From: Tenacibaculum todarodis
GTDB lineage: Bacteria > Bacteroidota > Bacteroidia > Flavobacteriales > Flavobacteriaceae
Direction: 5' to 3'
DNA length: 64,000 nucleotides
Assembly (NCBI RefSeq): GCF_001889045.1
Contig: NZ_CP018155.1
Span: 124,001-188,000, forward strand
The notes beneath the pieces are model-generated. The model was not told the DNA's origin. It did no database searches and saw nothing but the letters and a program-made list of their open reading frames with translations. Both the position numbers and the translations under genes were made by a program. Below are positions 18,465-28,197 of this stretch, one piece after another; the first letter of the stretch is position 1; each line of letters opens with the position of its first letter.

Positions 18465-20621
18465 ATGAAACGTATACTATTTATTTTATTCACTATCTGT
18501 CAATTTTCATTAATTGCACAAACAACAATTTCAGGAAAAGTTACCGATAATAAAGGAATCGGAATTTTAGGTGCAAATATCTACTTAGACGGTACTTACG
18601 ATGGAACTTCATCTGATGAAAATGGGAATTTTTCTTTTTCAACATCAGAAAAAGGAGTAAAAACATTAGTTGTTTCTTTTATTTCATTTGAAAACTTCAC
18701 TAAAACATCGGATGTTTCTAAACTGAAAAATTTACAAATAAAATTAAGAGAAGATGTAAATACCTTAGACGCAGTAACTATAAATGCAGGAACTTTTGAA
18801 GCTGGAGATAACGCAAAAGTTACGGCTTTAAAACCATTAGATGTGGTAACAACAGCAAGTGCTTTGGGCGATTTTGTTGGCGCCTTGCAAACACTTCCAG
18901 GAACATCTACAGTTGCAGAAGACGGTCGACTTTTTGTGCGTGGAGGAGAAGCGGAAGAAACGCAAATTTTTATAGACGGAATTCGTGTTTTTACACCATA
19001 CACGCCAACAACCAATAACATGCCCACTAGAGGTCGTTATTCGCCATTCTTGTTTAAAGGAATTACTTTTTCAACTGGAGGTTATTCTGCAGAATACGGA
19101 CAAGCTTTGTCAAGTGTTTTGTTATTAAATACAATTGACGAACCAGTTGAAGAAAAAACCGATTTATCTTTTATGACAGTTGGTTTAGGAGTTGGAAACA
19201 CCCAGATTTGGGGCAAAAGTTCGTTAAGTGTTAATATGTCTTATATTAATTTACAACCTTATTTAGAGTTGTTTCCGGATAGAAATAAGTGGAATAAACC
19301 GTATCAATCATTTAGCGGAGAAATGGTTTATAGATATAAATTTGACAATGATAGCATGTTAAAATTATACGGAGCGTTTAGTTACAGTGATTTTGATATC
19401 TTACAAGATGATATTAATTTTGATGATGGTTTGCACTTTGGATTAAAAAACAGAAATCTATATTTTAATACTTCATACAAGTCAAGACTTGGAAACGATT
19501 GGACAATTTCTGGTGGTGCAAGTTTTACAAACGATAATTCTGACATTGCAATAATTGAAGATGCTGTTAAGAATGATGAAAACTCGATGCATGTAAAAGT
19601 GAAGTTGAAAAATCGATTTTCAAATAGATTCAAACTTAACTTTGGCGCAGAGTATTTTACAACAGATTTTGATGAGAATTTTATTGGAAATACGGCAGGA
19701 AACTTTAACTACGGATTCGATAACAACATCTTTGGTGCTTTTGCTGAAACTGATATTTTCTTCTCCAAAAAGTTAGCTTCTAAAATTGGAGTTCGTGTAG
19801 AAAATTCAGATTTATTAAATCAGTTTACCGTTTCTCCAAGAGCTTCATTGGCTTATAAATCAGGGGAAAATTCTCAATTTTCATTGGCTTATGGACGTTT
19901 TTATCAAAATCCGAAAAGTGAATATTTAAAGTTTAGTGACAATTTTGAAGCTGAAAATACTTCGCATATTATTGCTAATTATCAATATGTAAAAAATAAT
20001 CAAATTTTTAGAGTGGAAGCCTATTATAAAGATTACAAAGACTTGGTTAAATATGATACCGATTTTGTAGATCCAAATACTAATTTTTCGAATAACGGAA
20101 ATGGATTTGCAAAAGGAGTTGATGTTTTTTGGAGAGATGGAAAGAACATTAAGAATTTAGAATATTGGGTTTCGTATTCTTATTTAGATACAAAACGAGA
20201 TTATAGAAATTATCCAGTAAAAGCAAGACCTAATTTTGCGTCGCAACACAATTTATCAATCGTTGGTAAATATTGGATGGAAGACTGGAAAAGTCAAGTT
20301 GGTGTAAGTTACAGTTTTGCTTCTGGGAGAAATTATACCAACCCGAATAAAACAGGATTTTTAAATCAAGAAACTAAGAATTACAATTCTGTAAGTTTAA
20401 ATTGGGCGTATTTATTAAGTCAACAAAAAATACTGTATTTCTCAGTAAACAATGTTTTAGGTACACAAAATGTGTTTGGCTATAATTATAAAGATACACC
20501 AAATATGAGCGGTTCTTTTGAGCGTCAGGCAATTGTTCCTTCCGCTGATAGATTCTTTTTTGTAGGTTTATTTTGGACAATTAGTGATAACAAAAAAGAC
20601 AATCAATTAAAGAATTTGTAG
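18465..20621 (+). CDS. TonB-dependent outer-membrane receptor with carboxypeptidase-like regulatory domain
   Basis: 718 residues from the ATG at 18465; an upstream in-frame TTG at 18441 is less likely because the signal peptide MKRILFILFTICQFSLIAQ starts at the ATG. Residues about 22-100 are a CarboxypepD_reg-like domain (TISGKVTDNKGIGILGANIYL). The plug follows, with RLFVRGGEAEETQIFIDGI, and then a beta-barrel ending in an aromatic residue pattern. No SusD partner is adjacent, so it is not a classical polysaccharide locus. The substrate is unknown. Confidence 0.88.
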   Translation: MKRILFILFTICQFSLIAQTTISGKVTDNKGIGILGANIYLDGTYDGTSSDENGNFSFSTSEKGVKTLVVSFISFENFTKTSDVSKLKNLQIKLREDVNTLDAVTINAGTFEAGDNAKVTALKPLDVVTTASALGDFVGALQTLPGTSTVAEDGRLFVRGGEAEETQIFIDGIRVFTPYTPTTNNMPTRGRYSPFLFKGITFSTGGYSAEYGQALSSVLLLNTIDEPVEEKTDLSFMTVGLGVGNTQIWGKSSLSVNMSYINLQPYLELFPDRNKWNKPYQSFSGEMVYRYKFDNDSMLKLYGAFSYSDFDILQDDINFDDGLHFGLKNRNLYFNTSYKSRLGNDWTISGGASFTNDNSDIAIIEDAVKNDENSMHVKVKLKNRFSNRFKLNFGAEYFTTDFDENFIGNTAGNFNYGFDNNIFGAFAETDIFFSKKLASKIGVRVENSDLLNQFTVSPRASLAYKSGENSQFSLAYGRFYQNPKSEYLKFSDNFEAENTSHIIANYQYVKNNQIFRVEAYYKDYKDLVKYDTDFVDPNTNFSNNGNGFAKGVDVFWRDGKNIKNLEYWVSYSYLDTKRDYRNYPVKARPNFASQHNLSIVGKYWMEDWKSQVGVSYSFASGRNYTNPNKTGFLNQETKNYNSVSLNWAYLLSQQKILYFSVNNVLGTQNVFGYNYKDTPNMSGSFERQAIVPSADRFFFVGLFWTISDNKKDNQLKNL

Positions 20622-20724
20622 GTTAATTTACGATTCAGAAACTTAAAACGACAGTTCGGTTAGAATTATATTTTTAAGGATGAAAAAGAGTAGATATTTG
20701 AATTATCAATTAAAAAACAACAAT

Positions 20725-21357
20725 ATGAAACGTATTATTATAGTAACAGTATTAGCACTAATTTTTACAGGAACAATTACTGCACAAGGTCAATATGAAA
20801 AAGGAATGGAAAAAGCATTTGCAATGTGGGAAGCAGGAAAAATGGATGAAGCATCTCAACTTTTTGAGCGAATTTCAAAAGCAGAAAAAGACAATTGGTT
20901 GCCATCTTATTACGCAGCAACTGTAGAGATTTTAGGAAGCTTCGGATTAAAAGATGAAGCAAAACTAACTGCTAAATTGAATAAAGCACAAGGGTTTTTA
21001 GATGAAGCAAAATCAATTTCAGAAAATAATCCTGAAATTATAATTACGCAAGCATTCTTAAATTTAGGATATATTGCTTTTGATGGTCAAAAATATGGAA
21101 TGACTTTATCTGGAAAGAATAATCAATTGTATGCAAAAGCATTAGAGATTGCGCCAAACAACCCAAGAGTTCTTTTAGGAAAAGCGGAATGGGGAATGGG
21201 AACTGCGCGTTTCTTTGGTCAATCTTTAGAACCTTATTGTAAAGATATTAAACGAGCAATAGAGCTTGGTAAAGTAGAAAAAGTTACAGAAGCATTTTAC
21301 CCTAGATTTGGTGTTGAAAGAGCTGAACAAGTTTTAAAACAGTGTGAAGGAAAATAG
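20725..21357 (+). CDS. Secreted TPR-like protein
   Basis: 210 residues from the ATG at 20725, which gives a clean signal peptide (MKRIIIVTVLALIFTGTITAQ); an in-frame ATG 45 nt upstream would add a charged 15-residue extension. The mature part has helical TPR-like repeats (KAFAMWEAGKMDEASQLFERI, ALEIAPNNPRVLLGKAEWGM). It is probably periplasmic and probably co-transcribed with the TonB receptor 103 bp upstream, perhaps as an accessory protein. Confidence 0.7.
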   Translation: MKRIIIVTVLALIFTGTITAQGQYEKGMEKAFAMWEAGKMDEASQLFERISKAEKDNWLPSYYAATVEILGSFGLKDEAKLTAKLNKAQGFLDEAKSISENNPEIIITQAFLNLGYIAFDGQKYGMTLSGKNNQLYAKALEIAPNNPRVLLGKAEWGMGTARFFGQSLEPYCKDIKRAIELGKVEKVTEAFYPRFGVERAEQVLKQCEGK

Positions 21358-21410
21358 TATTAAATCATCTCAAATAACTATTTTTACTGCTTCAATATAA
21401 ATTTAAACAG

Positions 21411-22073
21411 ATGGCTTTTAAAGCAGTGCTTTTTGATATGGACGGTGTAATTGTAGATACAGAACCTTTACACAAACAAGCCTATTTTTTAATGTTTAAA
21501 AAAGTAGAGATTGTCGTTTCTCAAGAATTGTACAATTCTTACACAGGTCAATCTACAATTGATATTTGTAAGGATTTAGTAAAGAAATTTAATTTAACCT
21601 TAGAAGCTAAGGAATTGGTAGCCTATAAAAGAGCCTTTTTTAAAGAGCTCTTTTTTTCTGATACCAACGATTTACAATTGTTAGATGGCGTTTTAGATTT
21701 AATTAAAAATTATTATAACAACGGAATTACCTTAGTATTAGCGTCTTCTGCTTCTATGGTTACCATTAATAATGTTTTTAATAAGTTTGATTTGAATCAG
21801 TATTTTAAAGGAAAAATTAGCGGAGCCGATTTAAAAGCATCTAAACCACACCCAGAAATTTTTATAAAAGCGGCGGAAATAGCTGGTTTTAAGAGAGAAG
21901 AATGTATTGTAATTGAAGATTCTACAAACGGAATAAAAGCGGCTTACGATGCAGGAATTTACTGTGTAGCCTATAAAAGTGAACACTCAAAAGCACAAGA
22001 TTATACCTTAGCTCAAAAAGTGATTTCTGATTATAGGGAAATTAGGTTTGAGGTTATGGAGAAGCATTTTTAA
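21411..22073 (+). CDS. HAD-superfamily phosphatase/phosphomutase (beta-phosphoglucomutase-like)
   Basis: 220 residues. Motif I is FDMDGVIVDTEP with both catalytic Asp. Motif II is LASSAS, and motif III/IV is KPHPEIF followed by CIVIEDSTNGIKAA. The DMDGVIVDTEP form with a helical cap places it in the HAD-IA group near beta-phosphoglucomutase and sugar-phosphate phosphatases. It is convergent with the next gene, with 6 bp between stops. The substrate cannot be fixed. Confidence 0.87.
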   Translation: MAFKAVLFDMDGVIVDTEPLHKQAYFLMFKKVEIVVSQELYNSYTGQSTIDICKDLVKKFNLTLEAKELVAYKRAFFKELFFSDTNDLQLLDGVLDLIKNYYNNGITLVLASSASMVTINNVFNKFDLNQYFKGKISGADLKASKPHPEIFIKAAEIAGFKREECIVIEDSTNGIKAAYDAGIYCVAYKSEHSKAQDYTLAQKVISDYREIRFEVMEKHF

Positions 22074-22079
22074 AGTTTT

Positions 22080-22796
22080 TTAGGCTTTCTGTTGTTTTTG
22101 TAGTAATTCTTTAATTAATTGTTCAGCGATGGGTTCATTACTGCGTTTTAATTCTTCAATTATTCGTTTAATGGTTTCTGGAGAATCTTTTTCTTTAGGT
22201 ATTGGCAGGAAACTTTCTTCAGGCGCCAATGAGAAAAACAATTTATCTGACCATTCATTTCTCTCAAAATCAATAACTAAATGAACTCGATCTACGGTAC
22301 CTGAATTCTTAACACTATGTACGTAATTAACATTCGTGTACCAGCATTCTCCGGCTAGCATTTTTAATTCTGTACCATCTAGAAGAAATTGGACATCAGA
22401 ATTTGTAATGATTGGTATGTGTAATCGAAAATTTCCATCCTCATACCCTAACTTATGATCTCTGTGTGGTTTAATTTCAGCATCAACACCTAGTCGCAAA
22501 ATACGAGCAGTAAGTATTGGCAACTTAAAAGAGTCAATAACCTCTTTAAAATAGTGACATTTTTTAAGTATTAATGTTTCCGATATAATTGAATTAGAAT
22601 TTGAAAGCGCAAAAATATTAGATTCATTTCCATCAACGGCATAAAGTGAAATCACCTTCCAATCTCCAGTATATCCCGTAGTGTTAAAGTGTGAAACCCA
22701 TTTTTTATCAAAAATTAATGATAAATCATGGACAAGTTTTTCTGTGTCAAACTGAAAAGGGAGTTTTAAATACTTGGTTCTATTTTGCATAATCAT
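22080..22796 (-). CDS. Aspartyl/asparaginyl beta-hydroxylase-like dioxygenase
   Basis: 238 residues matching the AspH cupin fold (Fe(II)/2-oxoglutarate oxygenase). Metal-ligand candidates are the HRD in IKPHRDHKLGYEDG and the distal His in NYVHSVKNSG, with RVHLVIDF placing the 2-oxoglutarate-binding Arg. The C-terminal 60 residues are a charged helical tail. No peptide substrate is encoded next to it. An ATG two codons downstream would serve equally well as the start. Confidence 0.8.
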   Translation of the reverse strand: MIMQNRTKYLKLPFQFDTEKLVHDLSLIFDKKWVSHFNTTGYTGDWKVISLYAVDGNESNIFALSNSNSIISETLILKKCHYFKEVIDSFKLPILTARILRLGVDAEIKPHRDHKLGYEDGNFRLHIPIITNSDVQFLLDGTELKMLAGECWYTNVNYVHSVKNSGTVDRVHLVIDFERNEWSDKLFFSLAPEESFLPIPKEKDSPETIKRIIEELKRSNEPIAEQLIKELLQKQQKA

Positions 22797-22915
22797 TCTT
22801 AAGATTATTAGACGTTTTTAATGAAACACAATGTAAAAAAAAATATACTAATTTTTAATATTATATATTCAGCGTTAGCGAAGTTACTTAATAATGGGTC
22901 TAGAAACAAACAAAA

Positions 22916-23866
22916 CTATTTGCCATAATTTTTAATCTGTATAATCTGTGCAGCAATACTAACTGCAATTTCTTCAACGGTTTCACTTTTTATAGAGATT
23001 CCAATTGGTGCGTAAATCGTGTTTAATTCTTCTTGTGTAAAACCTTCTTTTAGTAAAACTTCCCACATGGTTTTTAGTTTTGCTTTGCTGCCTAAAACGC
23101 CTAAAAATTTATAATCGTTTTTAAGAAGTTTACTTAAAACTAATTTATCATCTGTGTATTTGTTGGTCATTATGGCAACATAACTTGTGTTTCCTTTTGT
23201 AATGTAGTTGTTTATTTTTTCATAGTTAATAACCATTTTTTTATTAGCAAACGTGTTGTTTTTTAACGTGTTTAAGTTTTTTCTATTATCAAAAACAACT
23301 ACGTAAAAACCAAGTTTTATAAACAGTTCAGAAACAGCAACACCAACATGTCCGCCACCAACAATGTACAAGGTTTCTTTAGAACCAATGTGTTCTTCAA
23401 AAAACCAATTTGTAGTTGAGGTTATTTGGTAATCAAATCGGTTTTCTAAAATTTTATGGGATAAATCAAAAGAATTGGGTGTTAACCTTAATGTTCTTTT
23501 TTCGCCATTTTTAAGGCAATTTAAAATATCTCTAACAACGGAAATGTGCTTGTTGTCTAAACAGTGAAAAGCTACGGTTTGTTCACCAGAACAAATCATA
23601 CCAGAGCCGTCTTTTATATTTCCTTTATGTATTTGTTTCTTTATAAATGTTGGCGATTTTTCTTCTGTTAATAAACGTTGCGCTTCTTCAACCAGAGAAA
23701 ATTCCATAACGCCGCCACCAATGGAGCCAAATATAAATCCGTCTTGTGCAACCAACATTTTAAACCCTTTTCTACCAGGCGAACTTCCGTGGTTTTCAAT
23801 AACGGTTAAAACATATATTTTTTGATTGTCTTTGAGTTTATTTAGTATGTGTTGCCAGAAAATCAT
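22916..23866 (-). CDS. xdhC: XdhC/CoxI-family molybdenum-cofactor maturation protein
   Basis: 316 residues. The N-terminal XdhC/CoxI domain contains HGSSPGRKGFKMLV and GSIGGGVMEFSLVEEA, and the C-terminal Rossmann domain contains YIVGGGHVGVAVSEL. It carries molybdopterin and inserts it into xanthine dehydrogenase. The ATG overlaps the stop of the preceding membrane-protein ORF (ATGA), giving translational coupling. It is the last gene of the xdh operon. Confidence 0.9.
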   Translation of the reverse strand: MIFWQHILNKLKDNQKIYVLTVIENHGSSPGRKGFKMLVAQDGFIFGSIGGGVMEFSLVEEAQRLLTEEKSPTFIKKQIHKGNIKDGSGMICSGEQTVAFHCLDNKHISVVRDILNCLKNGEKRTLRLTPNSFDLSHKILENRFDYQITSTTNWFFEEHIGSKETLYIVGGGHVGVAVSELFIKLGFYVVVFDNRKNLNTLKNNTFANKKMVINYEKINNYITKGNTSYVAIMTNKYTDDKLVLSKLLKNDYKFLGVLGSKAKLKTMWEVLLKEGFTQEELNTIYAPIGISIKSETVEEIAVSIAAQIIQIKNYGK

Positions 23867-24237
23867 TGAAAAATTGTTTCACTTAATGCGTAATAAATAG
23901 CCATTATTGCAGAGAAAACAGCACTTGTAAGAAAACGCCAATTGAGTTTTATTTTATTCTGAATTAAAAAATTTGCAATAAAAGAAATCGGAATATTCAC
24001 TAAAAAAGACAAACAGGCTATTTCTAATAAATTGAAATTGATATCATAAAAATTACCTGAAAATAGTTTTATAAAAGCCAAATGCCTAAAAATCCACAGT
24101 GGATTAAAATACGCAATTGCCAATCCAGTTTTTGATAATGTTTGTTTAATTCCAGAAAGTTGTACCGTTTTTTTATCAATCCAAGCAAAATAATTCGGAA
24201 TTTCAAGAGCATAAATAGTTGCGCCAACTAATATCAT
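23863..24237 (-). CDS. Polytopic membrane protein in xdh operon; start codon uncertain
   Basis: From the only ATG it is 124 residues with three or four hydrophobic segments and a conserved-looking end (KLNWRFLTSAVFSAIMAIYYALSE), faintly like Mpv17/PMP22 proteins. The frame stays open 42 codons further upstream to 24363, encoding a sensible helix-bearing extension (LTKQNVLKGAIIYSAGDTIA), but that stretch has no ATG, GTG or TTG. The real start may be a rare codon or may have been lost. It lies between xdhB and xdhC; no function is known. Confidence 0.55.
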   Translation of the reverse strand: MILVGATIYALEIPNYFAWIDKKTVQLSGIKQTLSKTGLAIAYFNPLWIFRHLAFIKLFSGNFYDINFNLLEIACLSFLVNIPISFIANFLIQNKIKLNWRFLTSAVFSAIMAIYYALSETIFQ

Positions 24238-24370
24238 TCCTAATAATCTATAAATAGAGAATTCGTTTAGTAAAATAGCGGCAATAGTATCTCCAGCGCT
24301 ATAGATTATAGCGCCTTTTAATACGTTTTGTTTTGTGAGTTGTAGTTGGATAGGATTGTAATTTTAAATG

Positions 24371-26641
24371 CTAATTATTCGGCTTCTCGTATAAAGCTAT
24401 TAACACTTTTTCGGGTGTAAATGGTGCATGAAATTTCAATGTATAATTAGGGTTGAATTCCTTTACCGCTTGTTGAATAGCGAAATAAGTTCCAATTCCA
24501 TACATTAAAGGAGGTTCTCCAACAGCTTTAGATTTTTTAATTGCCAAGTCGTTTCCTTCCGTTTCTAACGGAATTGTCTCAATGGTTTTTGGTGCAGAAA
24601 ATATGTCTGGGACTTTATACGTAGATAACGCATTCGATAATAATTTGCCATCAGCATTATACGAAATTTCTTCCATGGTCATCCAACCAATTCCTTGCGC
24701 CAAAGCACCTTCAACTTGACCAACATCAATACCTAAGTTCATAGATTTTCCAAAATCGTGCACAATTTTTACGCTATCAATTTCATAAATTCCACGTAAA
24801 CAATCTACAGTAACCGTTGTTATTGCAGTTCCATATACATGATACGCAAAAGGATGTCCTTTTTCTTTGCTCTTATCAAAATGAATAATTGGCGTTGCGT
24901 AATGCGCGTTTTCCGTAAGTGCAACTCTTTCTAACATTGCTTGCGCAACTACATCTTCCCAAGAAAGTGTTGTTTTTTTATCATTCTGAAAAACAAAATC
25001 ATCTTTAAAAGAAATATTTTTTTCTTCGGATGAAAGCATCGTAGCAGCTACTTTTGTTAATCTTTCAATTAAAGAATTACATGCCATTTCTACCGCTTTT
25101 CCGTTTAAATCTGCCGTAGAACTTGCCGCAGTTGGCGAGGTATTTGCAACTCTGGTTGTGTTGGTTGTTTCTAATTTTACTTTATTGGCAGTAATTCCTA
25201 AAATATCTTGGGCAACTTGCAACATTTTGGTATTTACACTTTGACCCATTTCCACAGCGCCAGTAGAAACGCCAACACTTCCGTCTTGATAAATATGAAT
25301 TAATGCTCTCGCATGATTCATTGGTGTGTTGGTAAATGAAATTCCGAATGCAATTGGCATCAACGAAATTCCTTTTTTATACAATTGATTTTCTTTGTTA
25401 AAAGCTTCAATTTCAAACTCTAATTTCTCTAGTTCAAATTTCTCTTTTGCAGAAAACCAAGCCTTTTTTGCTTGTACTTCAGTTGCAACTTGCCCGAAAG
25501 AGAATGTATCTTTTTCATCAAACAGATTTGCTTCTTGAATTAAGCGTCTATTGATGTTTAATTTATCTGCAACAGCAGCAATGGCACTTTCTATAACAAA
25601 CATTCCTTGTGGACCACCAAAACCTCTAAACGCTGTGTTTGGCGGTAAATTTGTTTTGCAACTGTAAACGGTTGTTGCCACATTGGGAACAAAATAACTG
25701 TTGGTTGCGTGGAACAAAGTTCGTTCTGCAATTGCTGGAGATAAATCTGCGGCAGCTCCAGAATTTTGTAGGAACTCAACTTCAAAAGCTTTAATTTTTA
25801 AGTCTTTTGTTAAGCCTATTTTATAGAATGAAGAATAGGGATGACGTTTCCCTGTCATTCGTAAATCATCATGACGATTTAGTATATATTTTACAGGTTT
25901 GTTTAAATGTTTCGTAGCAACTGCGGCCATAACTGCCCAAGGTGTTGCTTGATCTTCTTTGCCGCCAAAACCGCCTCCAAGTCTTGTTACATCAACTTCA
26001 ATTTTATGCATAGAAACGCCTAAAACACGTGCTGCTATTTTTTGAACAGCTGTTGGTCCTTGCGTAGAAGAAATCAGTTTTATATTACCATTTTCTTGTG
26101 GAATTGCATAGCAACCTTGTGTTTCTAAATACAAATGTTCCTGCCCGTTAGAAAAAGTTTCTCCTTCAAAAACGTGTTCACAATTTTTAAATGCTTCCGT
26201 TGAATTTCCGAGTGAAAAAGAACGAGGAGCATTAATAAAACTACCTTTTTCTTTTGCTTCTTTTGCTGTTGTAATTACAGGTAATTCTTCAATTTCTATG
26301 CTAATTAATTTACGTGCTTTTTTAGCAATAGCTTCACTTTCTGCAACGATAAAAGCAATAGGTTGTCCCCAAAAATGGACTTCATCTTCCGCCCAAAGTG
26401 GTTCGTCAGGAAGAATTCCTCCAATTTGATTTTCGCCTACAATATCTTTATATGTAAATATTTTCTCAACACCTTCAAGCGCTTCCGCTTTTGTGTAATC
26501 TACCCATTTTATTTTTCCGTGTGCTTTTGGCGAGTCAAAAACCAAGCCGTATAAAGTATCTTTTCTTGTAATTACATCATCTACAAAAAGAGATTCGCCA
26601 CGAACATGTGTAAAACTGTCTATGTTTTTCATTGTTTTCAT
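24371..26641 (-). CDS. xdhB: Xanthine dehydrogenase, molybdopterin-binding subunit
   Basis: 756 residues. Molybdopterin-contact motifs are RLGGGFGGKED and NTAFRGFGGPQG, and the catalytic-glutamate motif is KAVGEPPLMYG near the C-terminus, as in xanthine dehydrogenase/oxidase. It oxidises hypoxanthine/xanthine to urate; another purine or aldehyde is possible. The start ATG shares one base with the xdhA stop (TAATG). A second ATG three codons downstream is an alternative start. Confidence 0.9.
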   Translation of the reverse strand: MKTMKNIDSFTHVRGESLFVDDVITRKDTLYGLVFDSPKAHGKIKWVDYTKAEALEGVEKIFTYKDIVGENQIGGILPDEPLWAEDEVHFWGQPIAFIVAESEAIAKKARKLISIEIEELPVITTAKEAKEKGSFINAPRSFSLGNSTEAFKNCEHVFEGETFSNGQEHLYLETQGCYAIPQENGNIKLISSTQGPTAVQKIAARVLGVSMHKIEVDVTRLGGGFGGKEDQATPWAVMAAVATKHLNKPVKYILNRHDDLRMTGKRHPYSSFYKIGLTKDLKIKAFEVEFLQNSGAAADLSPAIAERTLFHATNSYFVPNVATTVYSCKTNLPPNTAFRGFGGPQGMFVIESAIAAVADKLNINRRLIQEANLFDEKDTFSFGQVATEVQAKKAWFSAKEKFELEKLEFEIEAFNKENQLYKKGISLMPIAFGISFTNTPMNHARALIHIYQDGSVGVSTGAVEMGQSVNTKMLQVAQDILGITANKVKLETTNTTRVANTSPTAASSTADLNGKAVEMACNSLIERLTKVAATMLSSEEKNISFKDDFVFQNDKKTTLSWEDVVAQAMLERVALTENAHYATPIIHFDKSKEKGHPFAYHVYGTAITTVTVDCLRGIYEIDSVKIVHDFGKSMNLGIDVGQVEGALAQGIGWMTMEEISYNADGKLLSNALSTYKVPDIFSAPKTIETIPLETEGNDLAIKKSKAVGEPPLMYGIGTYFAIQQAVKEFNPNYTLKFHAPFTPEKVLIALYEKPNN

Positions 26642-28053
26642 TAGGCGATTAATTTTTGAAGTTCAACTTTAGTAGGAAATAACTCAATAAAATGCGCAAA
26701 GAATAATTGTTTTGCAAGTAACCTTTTGTATGCTGAAGTTCCACGAACATCACTAATAGGAGCGATTTCTGATTGTAAAATAGCCTCAGCCTCTTTAATA
26801 GTTTTGTTGTTTATTTCTTTTCCGACTAAAAAGGCACCTGTTTTATATAAGTATTTTGGAATTGCCGCAACACCACCAACGGAAAAATGTGCGTCGGTAA
26901 CGGTGTTCTTTTCAATAGTTATGCTTCCTGCGGAATTTACGCTAGCAATATCTAAATGTGTTCGTTTACTTACTTTTTCAAAATTGAAAAAAGTATTTTT
27001 TGTAGGAACAGGAAAAGAAATTGAAGTTAAAATTTCGTCTTCTTGTAAATCGTATTTTTTATAGTTTTGATGAAATTCTTGAAACGGGATTGTTCTTTCT
27101 AATCCGTTTTTATCTTGAATTGTAAGTATTGAATTTAATGCCAAAAAGAAAATAGACATATCTCCAATTGGTGATGCATTTACAAAGTTTCCGCCAAGAG
27201 TTCCCATGTTTCTAATCTGTTCAGAAGAAACTAGTTTTAAAAATTGCTTTAGTTTTGGGAAAAGTGTTTTTAATTGCAAACTTTCATCCATGTTTGTAAC
27301 GGTTGCATTTGCGCCTATTGAGCAAATTCCGTTAGAAAAAATAATGTTTTTTAGGTCTTTTTGTGCTGAAATTAGCTGAACGTTTTCCTCTGATAAATCA
27401 TCTGCATAACGAACATATAAGTCAGTTCCGTTTGCCACTTTTGTTCCTTTTAAAGACTTCTCGACTGCGCTCGAAGTGACATCTAGGAACATTTGTAGTT
27501 TCGATGGAATCTCTTCAAAATAATTAGGAATGAAACCTTCTTGTATCAACCAAGCTATTTTATTATTTTCATCTTTTTGAAGTAGTTTTTCTTCAATTTC
27601 AAAACCTGCTTTTTCAATGGATTTATAACCTGTACATCTACAAATGTTTCCGCTAACAGCATTATTACAAGTTTTGTTTTTATCGTTTTCTAAAGCAAAA
27701 CCAGTCATAGAAACCACAAAGCCTGGAGTACAAAAACCACATTGTGTTGCGTAATTATTGCTCATTGCTTCTTGCGCACTATTCAATTTTTTTGGAAGAT
27801 TAATTCCTTCAATAGTTACAATATGTTTACCGTGTGCGTTACCTAACGGTGAAATGCAAGAAGTAATACTTTGGTAGTTAATTTTATCATTGTTTAACTC
27901 GCCAACCAAAACGGTACAAGCGCCACAATCTCCTTCGCGACAACCAATTTTTGTGCCTTTTAACTGTTGGTTTTCTCGAATAAAATCGAGCAGAGTAACT
28001 CCAGTTTTCTCTGAAGTTTTTATTGTTTTATTATTAAGTATAAATTGTATCAT
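26641..28053 (-). CDS. xdhA: Xanthine dehydrogenase, FeS/FAD subunit
   Basis: 470 residues. The plant-type [2Fe-2S] domain has CREGDCGAC. The second [2Fe-2S] domain has CGFCTPGFV and ICRCTGY. A linker is followed by the FAD domain (QIRNMGTLGGNFVNASPIGD) and a CO-dehydrogenase C-terminal domain. It transfers electrons from the molybdenum site to NAD+. The linker around residues 191-200 contains VTSSAVEKS, encoded by an in-frame CTCGA-type dispersed repeat (27455-27482). It is the first gene of the xdh operon. Confidence 0.92.
   Translation of the reverse strand: MIQFILNNKTIKTSEKTGVTLLDFIRENQQLKGTKIGCREGDCGACTVLVGELNNDKINYQSITSCISPLGNAHGKHIVTIEGINLPKKLNSAQEAMSNNYATQCGFCTPGFVVSMTGFALENDKNKTCNNAVSGNICRCTGYKSIEKAGFEIEEKLLQKDENNKIAWLIQEGFIPNYFEEIPSKLQMFLDVTSSAVEKSLKGTKVANGTDLYVRYADDLSEENVQLISAQKDLKNIIFSNGICSIGANATVTNMDESLQLKTLFPKLKQFLKLVSSEQIRNMGTLGGNFVNASPIGDMSIFFLALNSILTIQDKNGLERTIPFQEFHQNYKKYDLQEDEILTSISFPVPTKNTFFNFEKVSKRTHLDIASVNSAGSITIEKNTVTDAHFSVGGVAAIPKYLYKTGAFLVGKEINNKTIKEAEAILQSEIAPISDVRGTSAYKRLLAKQLFFAHFIELFPTKVELQKLIA
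27455..27482. repeat. CTCGA-type dispersed repeat embedded in xdhA
   Basis: The core TCTCGACTGCGCTCGA is identical to the core at 37033-37048 and is the reverse complement of 36990-37005, both intergenic. The flank GAAGTGAC also occurs in the element at 16145-16193. Here the repeat is read in frame and encodes DVTSSAVEKS in the linker of xdhA. Confidence 0.75.
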
Positions 28054-28127
28054 AAGTATAATAGCAAGGTAGTAATTTTTAAAATAAAATCAAGATTAGT
28101 TTTGTTTTCGTAAAACTATAATAATGC

Positions 28128-28156
28128 AAAACCGTCTCGAAATACGAGACGGTTTT
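28128..28156 (-). terminator. Intrinsic terminator after the outer-membrane-protein gene
   Basis: A 12-bp perfect stem (28128-28139/28145-28156, AAAACCGTCTCG) has a 5-nt loop and A/T-rich flanks. It lies 42 nt past the stop of the gene at 28198 and 75 bp upstream of xdhA, insulating the two minus-strand units. Confidence 0.9.
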
Positions 28157-28197
28157 TTAAAAAGGGGACCTGAAACAAAAGGGGACTACAAATTTTA

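Noticed and set aside
18596-19027. 143-residue minus-strand ORF
   Set aside because: It is antisense to the TonB receptor, whose signal peptide, plug and barrel are all intact.
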